The notes below the pieces were generated by a model, which saw nothing but the letters and a program-made list of their open reading frames with translations, had not been told where the DNA came from and made no database searches. DNA of 64,000 nt, taken from the NCBI RefSeq assembly GCF_932526225.1, contig NC_064048.1, positions 1,851,340 to 1,915,339 on the forward strand, in the 5' to 3' direction. Origin of the DNA: Nematostella vectensis. Its lineage: Eukaryota; Cnidaria; Anthozoa; Actiniaria; Edwardsiidae. The position numbers and the translations under genes are program-made. Position 1 is the first letter of the stretch, and every line of letters starts with the position of its first letter. Shown piece by piece: positions 31,745-41,676 of the stretch.

Positions 31745-32290
31745 TCAGTTACCGTGCGCGCTATCTGTCTGGTGAAGTCTGTACAATGTGCGCTAAGTGT
31801 CTGGCGTAGTCTGCACAGTCAATGCTGTCTGTTTATTAAAGCATGTACAGCGTACGCTATCTGTCTGGTGAGGTCTGTACAGTGCGCACTGTCCGTCTGG
31901 TGAAGTTTGTACAGTGCGCGCTGTCTGCCTGGTGAAGTCTGTACAGTGTGCGCTGTCCGTCTGGTGAAGTCTGTACAGCGTGGGCTGTTTGTTTGCTGAA
32001 GTCTATACAGTGCGCGCTATCTGTTTAGTAATGTCTATATAGTGTATGCTGTCTTTCAGGTAAAGTCTGCACGGTGAGTGCTGTATGTCTGGTGAAGTCT
32101 GTAGAGTGCGCTATATCTTTTTGGAGAAGTCTATACAGTGTGTGCTGTCTGTCTGTACCGTGCTGCTGTTTGTTAGGTGAGGTCTGTACAATGCGCGCTG
32201 TCTGTCTGGTGAGGTCTGTACAATGCGCGCTGTCAGTCTGGTGAAGTCTGAACAGTGTGCGCCGTCTCTTAGGTGGTCTGTACAGAACCC
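31745..32290. repeat. 32-bp satellite upstream of ZNF3 (about 17 diverged copies)
   Basis: Same unit and orientation as 11622-12290 (GTCTGGTGAAGTCTGTACAG), but more diverged. It is followed by the shared distal-edge sequence at 32300-32450. Confidence 0.9.
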
Positions 32291-32650
32291 CCTTTGTTAG
32301 GCAATGTCTGTACAGTCAGCGCTGTGCGTAAAACTCTCAGTACTTTTACACTAAGAGCAAAAAAAAAAAAACAAGATCTGAAAAGCAAGAGGAAAAGAGA
32401 TTATTCTGAAAGAAATCCAGAAGTCTGCACGCAAATGATCATAGTAGCAGAAACAAAGCAGCTGAGAATGAAAGGGTGGAAATATTATCCGTGTAATGAT
32501 GGGCAGTAAGGACTCATAACAGTTATTTAGTAAAAACCCCTGGTAGTGGTTCAAGAAGGCTTTTTTCACCAGCCTTGATAATCCAGACAGTTTGTTTAGA
32601 ATTAGCTGGCTCAAATTCGCTTAACACTTTTAACCCTAATAGAATTTAAA

Positions 32651-33156
32651 TTTTCATGAACATTTAAAAGAGCGTTCACGAGTTTGCACCCAAAAAGGCA
32701 CATTATTTCTTAGTGCAAGGCGCCAGAACTGACTCAAGGATTCCTAGAAACAAATTTATAGCAATTTCTACTCAGATAGCTCGAATTTCCTGTTGGCATG
32801 AATTGTTCCCTTGATGGTTATTGTGCTTTACTGTATGTCATCTGGGAGCATCATCATGATCATCATCGTACATCCCCATCAGCCCAATCAACATGTCTTG
32901 GGGATCATTTGCTGTGTTTTTATACCTCTATAATGACACACACAGGCCTCTAGATCGGGAAAATCCCTTGCAACATTAGCATAATTTGAATCCTAAGCAC
33001 TGCGTGGTGTCCATCCTAAGTAAATCACAAGTTGTGCTCTTAGGCCTTTAAATTTGGAAAAACACGTGCAACACTGATCTTATTTCTATAGCTTCTGTCC
33101 TGAGTCAATAATTGGGTGTTTCTTATGGTTTCCGTTTTCGGAAAGCATTTATTAAC
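32651..33156 (-). pseudogene. Unit D 3' flank with eroded zinc fingers
   Basis: 32690-33000 is the shared 3' flank (AGTTTGCACCC; TATACCTCTATAATGACACA). 33000-33156, read on the - strand, keeps finger-like text with stops (CDE-stop-VNKCFPKTETI; QDRSY). It is the remains of further fingers lost from ZNF4. Confidence 0.65.
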
Positions 33157-34288
33157 TCATTCATCACAAGGTCCAAGATTGGGTAAAGCACTTTTCAAAT
33201 TCATCACATATATAAATTTCTTTCCTGAATGAATCCTTAGGTGTGCTTTCAGGCTCCCAGATTGGGTAAAGCACTTGCCACATTTGTCACATTTGTATGG
33301 TTTCACTCCTGAGTGAATCATTAGGTGCGTCTTCAGGTACCTATGTCTGGAAAAGCACTTGCCACATTCATAACATTTGTATGGTTTCTTTCCTGAGTGA
33401 ATCATCAGGTGTGTCTTCAGGTTTGATTTTACGGTAAAGCACTTGCCACATTCATCACATTTGTATGGTTTCTGTCCTGAGTGAATCCTTAGGTGTGACT
33501 TCAAGGTCCCAGATTGGTTAAAGCACTTGCCACATTCATCACATTTGTATGGTTTCTGTCCTGAGTGAATCCTTAGGTGTGACTTCAGTCCTGCATGTCG
33601 GGTAAAGCCCTTATCACACACATCACATTTGAATGGTTTTTGTCCTGAGTGCATCATTAGGTGTGCCTTCAGGTGTGTTTTTCGGGTAAAGCATTTGCCA
33701 CATGCATCGCATTCGTATGGTTTCTGTCCTGTGTGAATCCTTAGGTGTGTTTTAAGGGCTCCCAAATGGGTAAAGCACTTGCCACATTCATCACATTTGT
33801 GTGGTTTTTGTTCTGTATGAATTGTTAGGTGTGTTTTCAGGGTTCTCGATTGTTTAAAGCACTTGCCACACTCATCACATTCGTATGGTTTCTGTCCTAA
33901 GTGAATAATTAGGTGTGTCTTCAGGTTACCACGTTGGGTAAAGCACTTGCCACATTCATCACATTTGTGTGGTTTATGTCCTGTGTGAATCCTTACGTGT
34001 CTTTTCAGAGTTCCCGATTGGGCAAAGCACTTACCACATTCATCACATTTGTGTGGTTTCTCAGGTAAGTTCAATTCTTTTGATACCTCCCCTGCAATAT
34101 TTTTCAAATCAAATAGTTCTGGCTCAACTTTTATTTCTTGCTTGAAGATCAAAACTTGGCTTTCATTAATAGGTTGCTTTAACAGTTTCTTCTTTGGCAT
34201 TATTTTTCCTTGACTTTTATCTCCCATAGCACAGTACAATTTCTTAAGATGCAACAAATGAGGCTAGAATCATTTCCATTCTTTTTTC
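33157..34288 (-). CDS. C2H2 zinc-finger protein ZNF4 (10 fingers plus one frameshifted)
   Basis: The exon starts at 34288 after CTTTTTCAG. The usable ATG is 34227 (MGDKSQGKIMPKKK); in-frame sequence 5' of it has a TAA, so the 5' exon at 36485-36511 may be non-coding here. The leader carries IKVEPELFDL. Ten good fingers follow. The eleventh is lost: relative to paralogues one base is missing just after HSGKK, so the frame reads FIYVMNLKSALPNLGPCDE and stops. Fingers 6-9 ([40 protein letters not shown]) are the same cassette as ZNF1 fingers 9-12. It probably encodes a working DNA-binding protein with a short aberrant tail. Confidence 0.88.
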
Positions 34289-35008
34289 CTGAAAAAGAAA
34301 ATAATACTTTTGTTAAAGTTTTTTTTGACACATGGGATACTAATAAAATTTTAAAAATATATATATAGTATCAAAGAAAGAAGGAAACATTGCAAGCTTA
34401 AGTTTAAGCATTGTAAAGTCACCTCAAAGTTTTCAGTGGAAATCAATTGTACAGATAATATACAGAGAAAGACAACAGTACACCTGATGTATTATCAAAA
34501 CAAAATCTCAATTGAAATCACCCAAAAGTGGGAAATTAGACATTTTTATCCAACAGAAAAGTCTTGTGAGTATGAATATTGGTAAGCCATTGTCCTCCCA
34601 GCCAGCCAGTATGGGCAGTGAAAAGTACCCACAAGCCAAAAAATCCAATCCTTAAACGAGTTGGAAGGCCCAAACGCAACCCTGAATGCAAAGCAGTCTG
34701 AATCAGTGAAAAGTCCTGCAATGTTGCATATTTTCTGGCACACAAATTAAACACTCGGCTTCAATTGTAGAGAAACATGCTGCAACAACATGGTGGGAAG
34801 GAGCAAACAAATTTTCAAACTATACACTTGTTTTGAAATTTAGGATGCAGGCTGAAGCCAGGATTTTGATTGGGAAGTTCGTTTACCCATTCAGCAGACC
34901 ATTCTCTCTTAGGTAGCTCGCCCTAGCTGACAGTGGTACTCAATTTTTCTTCATAAGAGAGACCTTCCAGTCGAGTGCGGTGATTCTTCCGAAACCCCCC
35001 TGGCTACA
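34289..35008. other. ZNF4 intron, first part
   Basis: Intron of unit D, partly alignable with ZNF1 near its start (CACCTCAAAGTTTTCAGTGG). 34885-35005 matches 17165-17290 of unit B (CTCTTAGGTAGCTCGCCCTA). No gene is seen. Confidence 0.5.
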
Positions 35009-35940
35009 GCGTAATTAATCGATGAAAATCGATCATCGGTTTGCCAATCGATAAATCGATATTATTCGAAGAAATCAGCTGATTAATATCGGTTGATATT
35101 GGTAATTGATGATTAATCGATAGTCACACGAAGATTTTCCTTAATTTCATCGATTTCATGGATTATCATCGGCTGTCATCGATTGACTACCCTGGCTTCG
35201 ATATTATTTCATAACATTCTCCGGGGCCAACAAATGTTAATAATGTGAGTTCGTCTATCGAAAAATACATTTACTGAATGACTGTCGTTGCGATTGTTGA
35301 TAGTCATTAGTGGAGCTATGATTTGTTGTAATGCTCTTTAATGTTTTTCTCGTTTTGTCAACAGAGATCATAGCACTTGGCCACTCGCTTCACTCATCTT
35401 GCCACGCAAGCTGGCTCGAATTACGCGTTTACTCCAACACTTATGTGCAGGGAGACACAATATAAATGGTATTCATTCTTTTATTCAAGTATCCATAAGT
35501 GTCCCTCAAAGGGAAGGGGGGTGGGCCAGCGAAGCCTGGAAAAGATCCAGCGACATGTTTTATTACAGCTAATCTCTGCTATTATAATCTGTATAATCAG
35601 GCAGGCTTATAACTCTGTTGCTGACCGTTTGAAAAAGGTATCATTAAGGGCCTTTAACAATGAACGTATACTAAATAATAAATGATACATTTGTACTCTT
35701 TTATGTTCTTTGTGATCATTCAGATCATATTTAATGGAAATCGGTGAAAATCGATTAAAATCGATATTAATCGATCATGCTACCATCATCGATTACTAAT
35801 CGATGAAAGGTCACAAATTTGCAGATCATCGATAAACCATCGATTTCCAATATTAATCCAATATTCCAATATTATTAGCATCGATTGATTTGGATTGATA
35901 TCGATTTTCATTGATTATCGGTTTTATCGATTAATTACGC
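35009..35940. mobile_element. 932-bp inverted-repeat element packed with ATCGAT
   Basis: The ends are GCGTAATTAATCGATGAAAA and TTTTATCGATTAATTACGC, a 15-bp perfect terminal inverted repeat. About 190 bp at each end carries 17 copies of the palindrome ATCGAT in total (7 left, 10 right), plus related ATATCGG/CCGAT motifs. The middle (35220-35700) has no recognised gene; a 102-codon frame there is unsupported. In unit B the flanking sequences CCTGGCTAC and GGGCC are adjacent, so this is an insertion specific to unit D. It is likely a non-autonomous DNA transposon. Confidence 0.8.
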
Positions 35941-36484
35941 CGGGGCCGTCGACATAGCAGAATTCAAGCATTTTAGTGTAAGCTTGTTTTATTAGGATCT
36001 AAGCCGTCCAACTCTTGTTTACTTTTAATCAATCGTCATTGGCTATATTCTGACAGCTAACGCTAAGTTGAGTTGTGGAGGTGTGAGTTCAGCCAGGCGT
36101 GAGGTGGGTTGAGATTCAGGGGCGATCCACAGAATACCAAATATTCGAAAACAAAATATTTCAGAATAAGCCCGAATGAGAGCCGGCTAGCAGGCTAGGC
36201 GATTTGCAAATGCTGGGCACACTATAACAAAAAGAAACTCAAGACACACAAACCTCATGGGAGCGGTTGTCAAATACAACATACCCGACAGTTGTAACTA
36301 ACGAAGGAAAATGCCTAAAGCAGAAGAACACACACAGTATAATTAATTATAGAGCGAAAGTACAGCAGCTAAATACATAACAACAGAGTCCTAGAGAATA
36401 ACAAAACCAAGGAGGAAACGCATTGAAAGACAAATACCATTCCAGAATTAGTAAAATTGGTAAAAGGGAGTAGATTATACCAAC
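35941..36484. other. ZNF4 intron, second part
   Basis: Includes unit-shared sequence 36190-36480 (AAAGAAACTCAAGACACACA; CAGCTAAATACATAACAACA). No independent gene is present. Confidence 0.5.
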
Positions 36485-36511
36485 CTTCTCACCACGCGAC
36501 TCGTCCGCCAT
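36485..36511 (-). CDS. 5' exon homologue of ZNF4 (MADESRGEK)
   Basis: ATGGCGGACGAGTCGCGTGG to donor AAG|GTTGGT. The - strand is open upstream for about 55 codons in the same frame (ELEEEFESQPLRRREVSTG; VPSDILITRGIFVGLPVGF; TKEIK before MADES). The open upstream frame in units B and D, against the broken one in A and C, suggests the ancestral exon coded for a longer N-terminus. Confidence 0.45.
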
Positions 36512-37605
36512 TTTGATCTCTTTTGTGAAACCCACAGGAAGCCCAACAAAGATTCCTCTTGTGATCAATATGTCAGACGGGACTCCTGTGGATACCTCAC
36601 GGCGGCGAAGAGGTTGAGACTCAAATTCTTCCTCCAGTTCCTTCTTTTACTGTTCTGCTGTCTCTTTCTTTTTTTTTTTCTCCTTGACGATTATTGCTGA
36701 AGCAATAAGAACTGGACGCAACCGATAAAATTCTAACTTCTTTTTACACGGAGCAGGTTTTTATAACTGTAGGTGGTATATCCTCTTAGAGTAGGGACGA
36801 GTCGATTATGCTAGTAAAACTGGCATAAAATGCTTGTAGCATCGCTCGCTTTTTATCAAAATTATACTCAAATAATGCTCTCTTTAACAAATCATGCTCT
36901 TTTTTACAACATTATGCTCGACAAAAAATGGGAAAAACAATAGACAAAGTTGATCTTGAAACCTCTTCTTTGGTATGGGCTTAATATAGCTAATATTACA
37001 GCAACCCAGTGAAATACAAAGCTTCAATAGGAAACTTTATAGCGCAGCCAGCGCGGAGCTCCATAGGTATAGAAATATGGTAAGCTATGCGACTTGGTTT
37101 TGTGGTCATCGCGCGGTTACCCTGTGGTGTCACAAATCAGCCAGTCAGCCAGCCAGTTCACATATGCAAAACGACTGCGCATGCGCTAGGTTGGAATTTT
37201 AGATTCAACAAAGATGGCGGACTCCTGGTGGATAATCCAGCCAAATACCGCCAAGATTCTACTCAGAACTCAATAATTACTTCGGAATAAGACGGCACTT
37301 TATTGACTTAGAGTATCAATGTGACTCAAAGGATGGATAATTGTGCTCGGATTTGTTTTATTATGTACAAATTTTCGTAAACTCGTAATGCCGTTCGCCT
37401 CGAAGAATCTATCCTCTATTATAGCTGATCTAACATCTAGTATAGCTGATCCACTCGGGGAACCAAGTAGTGTAGCTAAATGGCTTTTGGCAGCTTCTAC
37501 ATTGAGTCTTTACTGAGGCAGCTTCTACATTTCCTTGCGTCGTGGTATCGTACGTTTGGTTCCCCCTTGCAATAGCTGTGACAAGTAAAGAGATCCATGG
37601 AGTAC

Positions 37606-38181
37606 TTAGGGGGAATTGCTGTCCAATTGATAACTGTCACGGTAATTAGAAGTTGTAAACTCATTGGCCATTAATAGGGAAATAAATGTACATGCACTAG
37701 AACCATTCCTACCAAATAAAGTTGCTTGAGAAATGTTTGGTGGAAAAAAACAAAATGTAGATGACCCAAGTTTGAGACTTGCAACATTTATGCTAATTTG
37801 AGAATTAGGTTGGGTTCCTGTGGTTGATGTAGTAGCTCTTGTTACTTGTGGCTGTTGTTGAGACAGTGGTTGTGGTTGAGAATGTGCTACAGGTTGAGAT
37901 TGGCTCGTCTGAGTTGAAGGCTGTGGTACTGCAAAACTAGACAGTACTTCATCAACATGCTCGTTCCACTCATCTGAATAGTAATATTCTGCAGATTTAC
38001 TTGAGGAAGCATTAATTTCATCGACAATGTCTGGTGTATTGGACTGATCTGATATACTGGCTGGATCTGTCATTTTCGTTGGGCTGATAATACTCTGATT
38101 GAAGGCATCGGAAAGTGTCTTCACTTTCTCTAGGATGGAGATGGTGCAGGATGGACATAGCTGACCACAAGTTAGTCTTAA
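37606..38181 (-). CDS. Last exon of the element gene, open
   Basis: The exon follows AAATACAG (exon start 38181) and is open to the stop at 37606. It encodes a C-x3-C-x2-C cluster (CGQLCPSC), a coiled stretch, an acidic segment, a Gln/Ser/Pro-rich linker (QPQPLSQQQPQ) and the C-terminal FFPPNISQATLFGRNGSSAC block. It is the only long intact piece of the decayed gene spanning 37606-40230. Confidence 0.55.
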   Translation of the reverse strand, partial: LRLTCGQLCPSCTISILEKVKTLSDAFNQSIISPTKMTDPASISDQSNTPDIVDEINASSSKSAEYYYSDEWNEHVDEVLSSFAVPQPSTQTSQSQPVAHSQPQPLSQQQPQVTRATTSTTGTQPNSQISINVASLKLGSSTFCFFPPNISQATLFGRNGSSACTFISLLMANEFTTSNYRDSYQLDSNSP

Positions 38182-40230
38182 TACTGTATTTCAGTATCAA
38201 TTTTATTTACTGTGCAGTTTTGATTATCACAACAGTTATTTGGATCTGGAAAACATGACAAAGAGGATTGTTTCAAGTCCTTGTATGATAATGGGAGTGC
38301 TTTGGAGTTAATTGAGTTAGGTGAGTAGTTCTGGATAGTTTTTTTTTAGCTTTATTGTATGAGTCTATTGTTCTTGGTGCACATCCAAATCCAGTCAGAA
38401 GGCCACTGTTGAGGGCAGATCTTGGCAGTCCATGCAGGTGGAGGTACAAACCAAGATCCTTCTGTAATCTACTAGTTTTCTGAGACCTGAAAACAAAAAT
38501 ATGCTAGACATTTAAATAAAATGAATACTAACACTGCCCTCAAATGTATTTGAAAAATCAAAATTCATTTGTTTAGAGAGTACATTTAATGCCATACTGT
38601 AATGGAATATTACTGGTATTTTCAGTCATGGAATCACTAACAGTATAACATACCTAAAGTAAGCCAAAGTGTGTAACAGAGTAACAGTGCGCTGCTCTTG
38701 GAGGGCTGAATGCTTGCATCTGGTTATGCTGTTTAGAATTGTTGAATATAGCTCTGGGACATACTTTTCGGCAAAGTCTCTCATGGTTGCTGGGTCATAG
38801 AGTGTTGCTCACTTAGCATCATAGTGCCGAAAAAATGCAATTTGGAATTTTCCTACTTGTTCGTCAAATGTCTCATTTGATGATAAAAATAATTATACCA
38901 AAAAAAATTTGGGAGACAGGGAGGATAAAGACAGTTATACAATGTGAATCAATATTACAATAGCCCATTTTCTTACAGTTCTTTTGTTACTTTACAGATT
39001 GTTTCCTCAATGGACTCAAAAAGGAGAAATGACAGATCAATGCAAAAGGGAGGGTGTGTGGCATTATTTGCTTCGTGCCCTCCTGCCAATCCCCACCATC
39101 ATTCCCCACTTTACCCTTGGGTGATGGAAGAATTTGGATAATTATCTTTATTTTGATATAAGCTAGTCATTATCTGCTCCCATTGTTCGGTATTTAAAAC
39201 TACATTTCCTCGGTCATTTTTTCTGGCCTCACCAACGGGAGTCATCAGGGCATTCCAGGAGAGGGGGTCTAAGGGTTTCTCATCAATAGTTATTTAATGA
39301 GGTTAGGGGATCTTGGGAGGGATTTTGCAATGAGTCGCACAAGTGAAGCACAGGTGAACGGGTAGTCTCCAGTATCTGTAAACAGCAAAATACATATTAT
39401 AATAACATATCTTTTTTGTTATGTCACAATTAAAATCAATTTACACAACCATGTGTAATATACTTGCATCAAAGGCGTTTATTTGTCCATAAAGCATGAC
39501 TTCGAGACACCCCAGCTTGTTTATAATATATGTTGTTTTGTTTGCACAAGATATACATGTACCTTGCTGATTGAGCTCTTTGGACTGGTTGACATTTTGA
39601 CATTTCTGTCATCACATGCTGCTTTCTGTGGATGGAATTGCATATATTATTACTCCAATATTTTACATAATCAGTGCAACCCAAAAGTATGTTGTGCTGT
39701 GGTTTTGGTGTGATAGTTGATTACTTTTTTTTTACGAAATGTAAACTTGCCTTCCGTCGTGCGTCACTCGAGTGATACAATTCGTGGTCACGGAAGTTTT
39801 CGTCTGCCTTCCTCCTGCACGGATTGCACCAGTTCCCGGCTTATAACCGGAGATCCTGCGTCCTACACCATCAAAAACCACATAAAGCCTTGTAGGGATT
39901 TTACTTTTAGCGAGATTACCACCGTGTCTCCAGAACGAAGGACAAGAGCAACGTTTGTCTTGGTGTGTGACTTCATTTCTGTGGTGTAAACAAAGCCAGG
40001 AATCTTCCGGTATATCAGCTACTCTCGATGTTTCACGGCCTACACGTCGAAGTGACGATGCATCCGAGCATTACTCCTTTTCTGTTCTCGTTTTTTCTCC
40101 TTTTTCGCAAGATTTGACATCTTCTGTGGGTTTTCCCGAGCAACAAAGACACAGTAGCAACAACATAAACAAACCCCACAGCCATCCCGCGAACGACATA
40201 ACCACGACGAGTGACTTTCAAATTTAAAAA
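37606..40230 (-). pseudogene. Decayed multi-exon gene of an uncharacterised element family
   Basis: Reading 5' to 3' on the - strand: near 40100-40190, MSNLAKKEKKREQKRSNARM then a frameshift; 39740-40080, VADIPEDSWLCLHHRNEVTH, KRCSCPSFWRHGG, PTRLYVVFDGVG; 39130-39400, stop-containing text with EKPLDPLSWNALMTPVGEAR; 38654-38870, ATLYDPATMRDFAEKYVPEL after an in-frame TGA; donor TTTAG|GTATGTT, acceptor TTTTCAG at about 38490, joining in phase to SQKTSRLQKDLGLYLHLHG, LPRSALNSGLLTGFG; then an exon ending at the stop at 37606 with LTCGQLCPSCTISILEKV and GSSACTFISLLMANEFT. The Cys/His pairs suggest zinc binding; the SSACTF context resembles a cysteine-peptidase nucleophile, which is only a guess. 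At least two stops and one frameshift make this copy dead. Confidence 0.6.
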
Positions 40231-40982
40231 AAAACTTTTTTGGTAAATAAAGATATAAAAAAGGTAAACTCAAAAAATCCAGGTAATATTATAATCTTTT
40301 TTTTCAGTAAGTGTGAACCTTATCCATGCAGTAATTTTCTTATCCCAGCGATTGGTTGTCAGTACTTCCGCCAAAGTTGCCTCGCAAACCGGATAAACCT
40401 ATTTGTTTTCTTTTGAAAATACTTTCCCGCGCCACATGTCAAAGATCTGAGCATGCGCAGTCGTTTTGCATACGTGGAGCCAGCCAGTAATCCAGCCGCG
40501 CAACTCTCAGGCCCCTCTTGGTCTTACGCTTTTGTGTGTTTTTAGTTCAAAGTTCGTATCTCCACAGAAAAAAAGGCAGTATTTAATAAGAAAATATGCG
40601 GATTCAAATGGACCGAAGTCATTTAGGAACCGTTTTGTCTGAAGTACGAGTCGATAGTAAAATCTACCCTAGTGTTCGTGAATCCCGCCCGTCGCAACAG
40701 CTAAAAAGACGACTATAGAGGACTATGGAGGATCTACACTACCATTGTATATTCATTCACGTCTAAATTTATGTAAGGAGATCCTGAGAAGAAAGGGCCT
40801 TGATATTTGTTTTCAGCTATAAAAATCATTCGCTTGTGTCGACGAGTTCCTTGTGTGACAGGGTCACTACTAGTTAGTATATGAACATTGATAATCATCA
40901 AATCATGGACTTTATTTTACTGTATTTTGTAGTTTAGCTTTAACATTTAGTTTGTTTCACAGATAGACTAAGTGCTTAGCAA

Positions 40983-41557
40983 TGTGATTGGTATGTGATT
41001 CAGAAACTCGTAGGCAACACCTACGTGCTGAAACGTGCATCTAGGCGGCGCACGAATCACATCCCAAAGTTATCTTAGGTTAGATAGTGTAATCTACTTC
41101 CTACGCGTCGGTACGAGCAAAGGGCTTTCTGGCCGCGTTATTTAGCTACGGAAATGCGCAGGACTATCCTACACCTTTCTGCAATTTTAGGCATGTCCTT
41201 TCCTTGTTCCACCGACTATAAATAGAGGCACTTTTGTTAGTAACAATCAGTTGCGAAGTAAGAACAATAAGAACGACAACAATATTTTGGATTGGAAAGA
41301 GCATCGATGAAAGAAGACGAAAGAACTTGCTTCTAGCAAGATTGTAATGCCTTATTTTCGTTCCCGTTTGAACTACCGTTTGAACTACCGTTTGTAGTAC
41401 CCGTTTATATTACCGTTAAGATACAGTTCCTAGTACTATCCTGTACTATATTTTAGACCATCCTACAACAATTATTCATTTGGCTACATGTTTGTAAAAT
41501 TGTAAATTCGTTCATTTTAATTTGGCTTTTGCTATAATAAATGTGTTTTCAATTACA
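40983..41557 (+). mobile_element. LTR-like block (possible solo LTR)
   Basis: It begins TGTGATTGG and ends CAATTACA, contains a good TATA box (CTATAAATAGAGGC, TATAAATAG at 41217-41225) and an AATAAA at 41536-41541, in the order expected for an LTR promoter and terminator. AGCAA occurs on both sides (40978-40982; 41561-41565) but is three bases off on the right, so the target duplication is not clean. No second LTR or gag-pol is present. Confidence 0.4.
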
Positions 41558-41676
41558 TTGAGCAATATTAGTTCGTGTCCTGCGTGCAAGCCCTTGCCGT
41601 CGGTTACACTTGCTAGAAGAAATTCGACAACTTCACAGTCAGATCAGGCCTTATTGAACTTGTTAACAACTTTATT

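Larger units (their letters stand above)
37158..40477. mobile_element. 3.3-kb element with 26-bp inverted ends and 11-bp flanking direct repeat
   Basis: The inverted ends are CACATATGCAAAACGACTGC-GCATGC (37159-37184) and its complement at 40451-40476, with one mismatch. The direct repeat AGCCAGCCAGT lies just outside both ends (37147-37157 and 40478-40488), as a target duplication would. The interior carries one decayed multi-exon - strand gene. A duplication of this length would fit mutator-like elements, but I see no transposase signature to confirm that. Confidence 0.6.

Noticed and set aside
39717-39989. + strand 90-codon frame
   Set aside because: The opposite strand carries the coherent Cys/His-rich text of the decayed element gene, so this is antisense.
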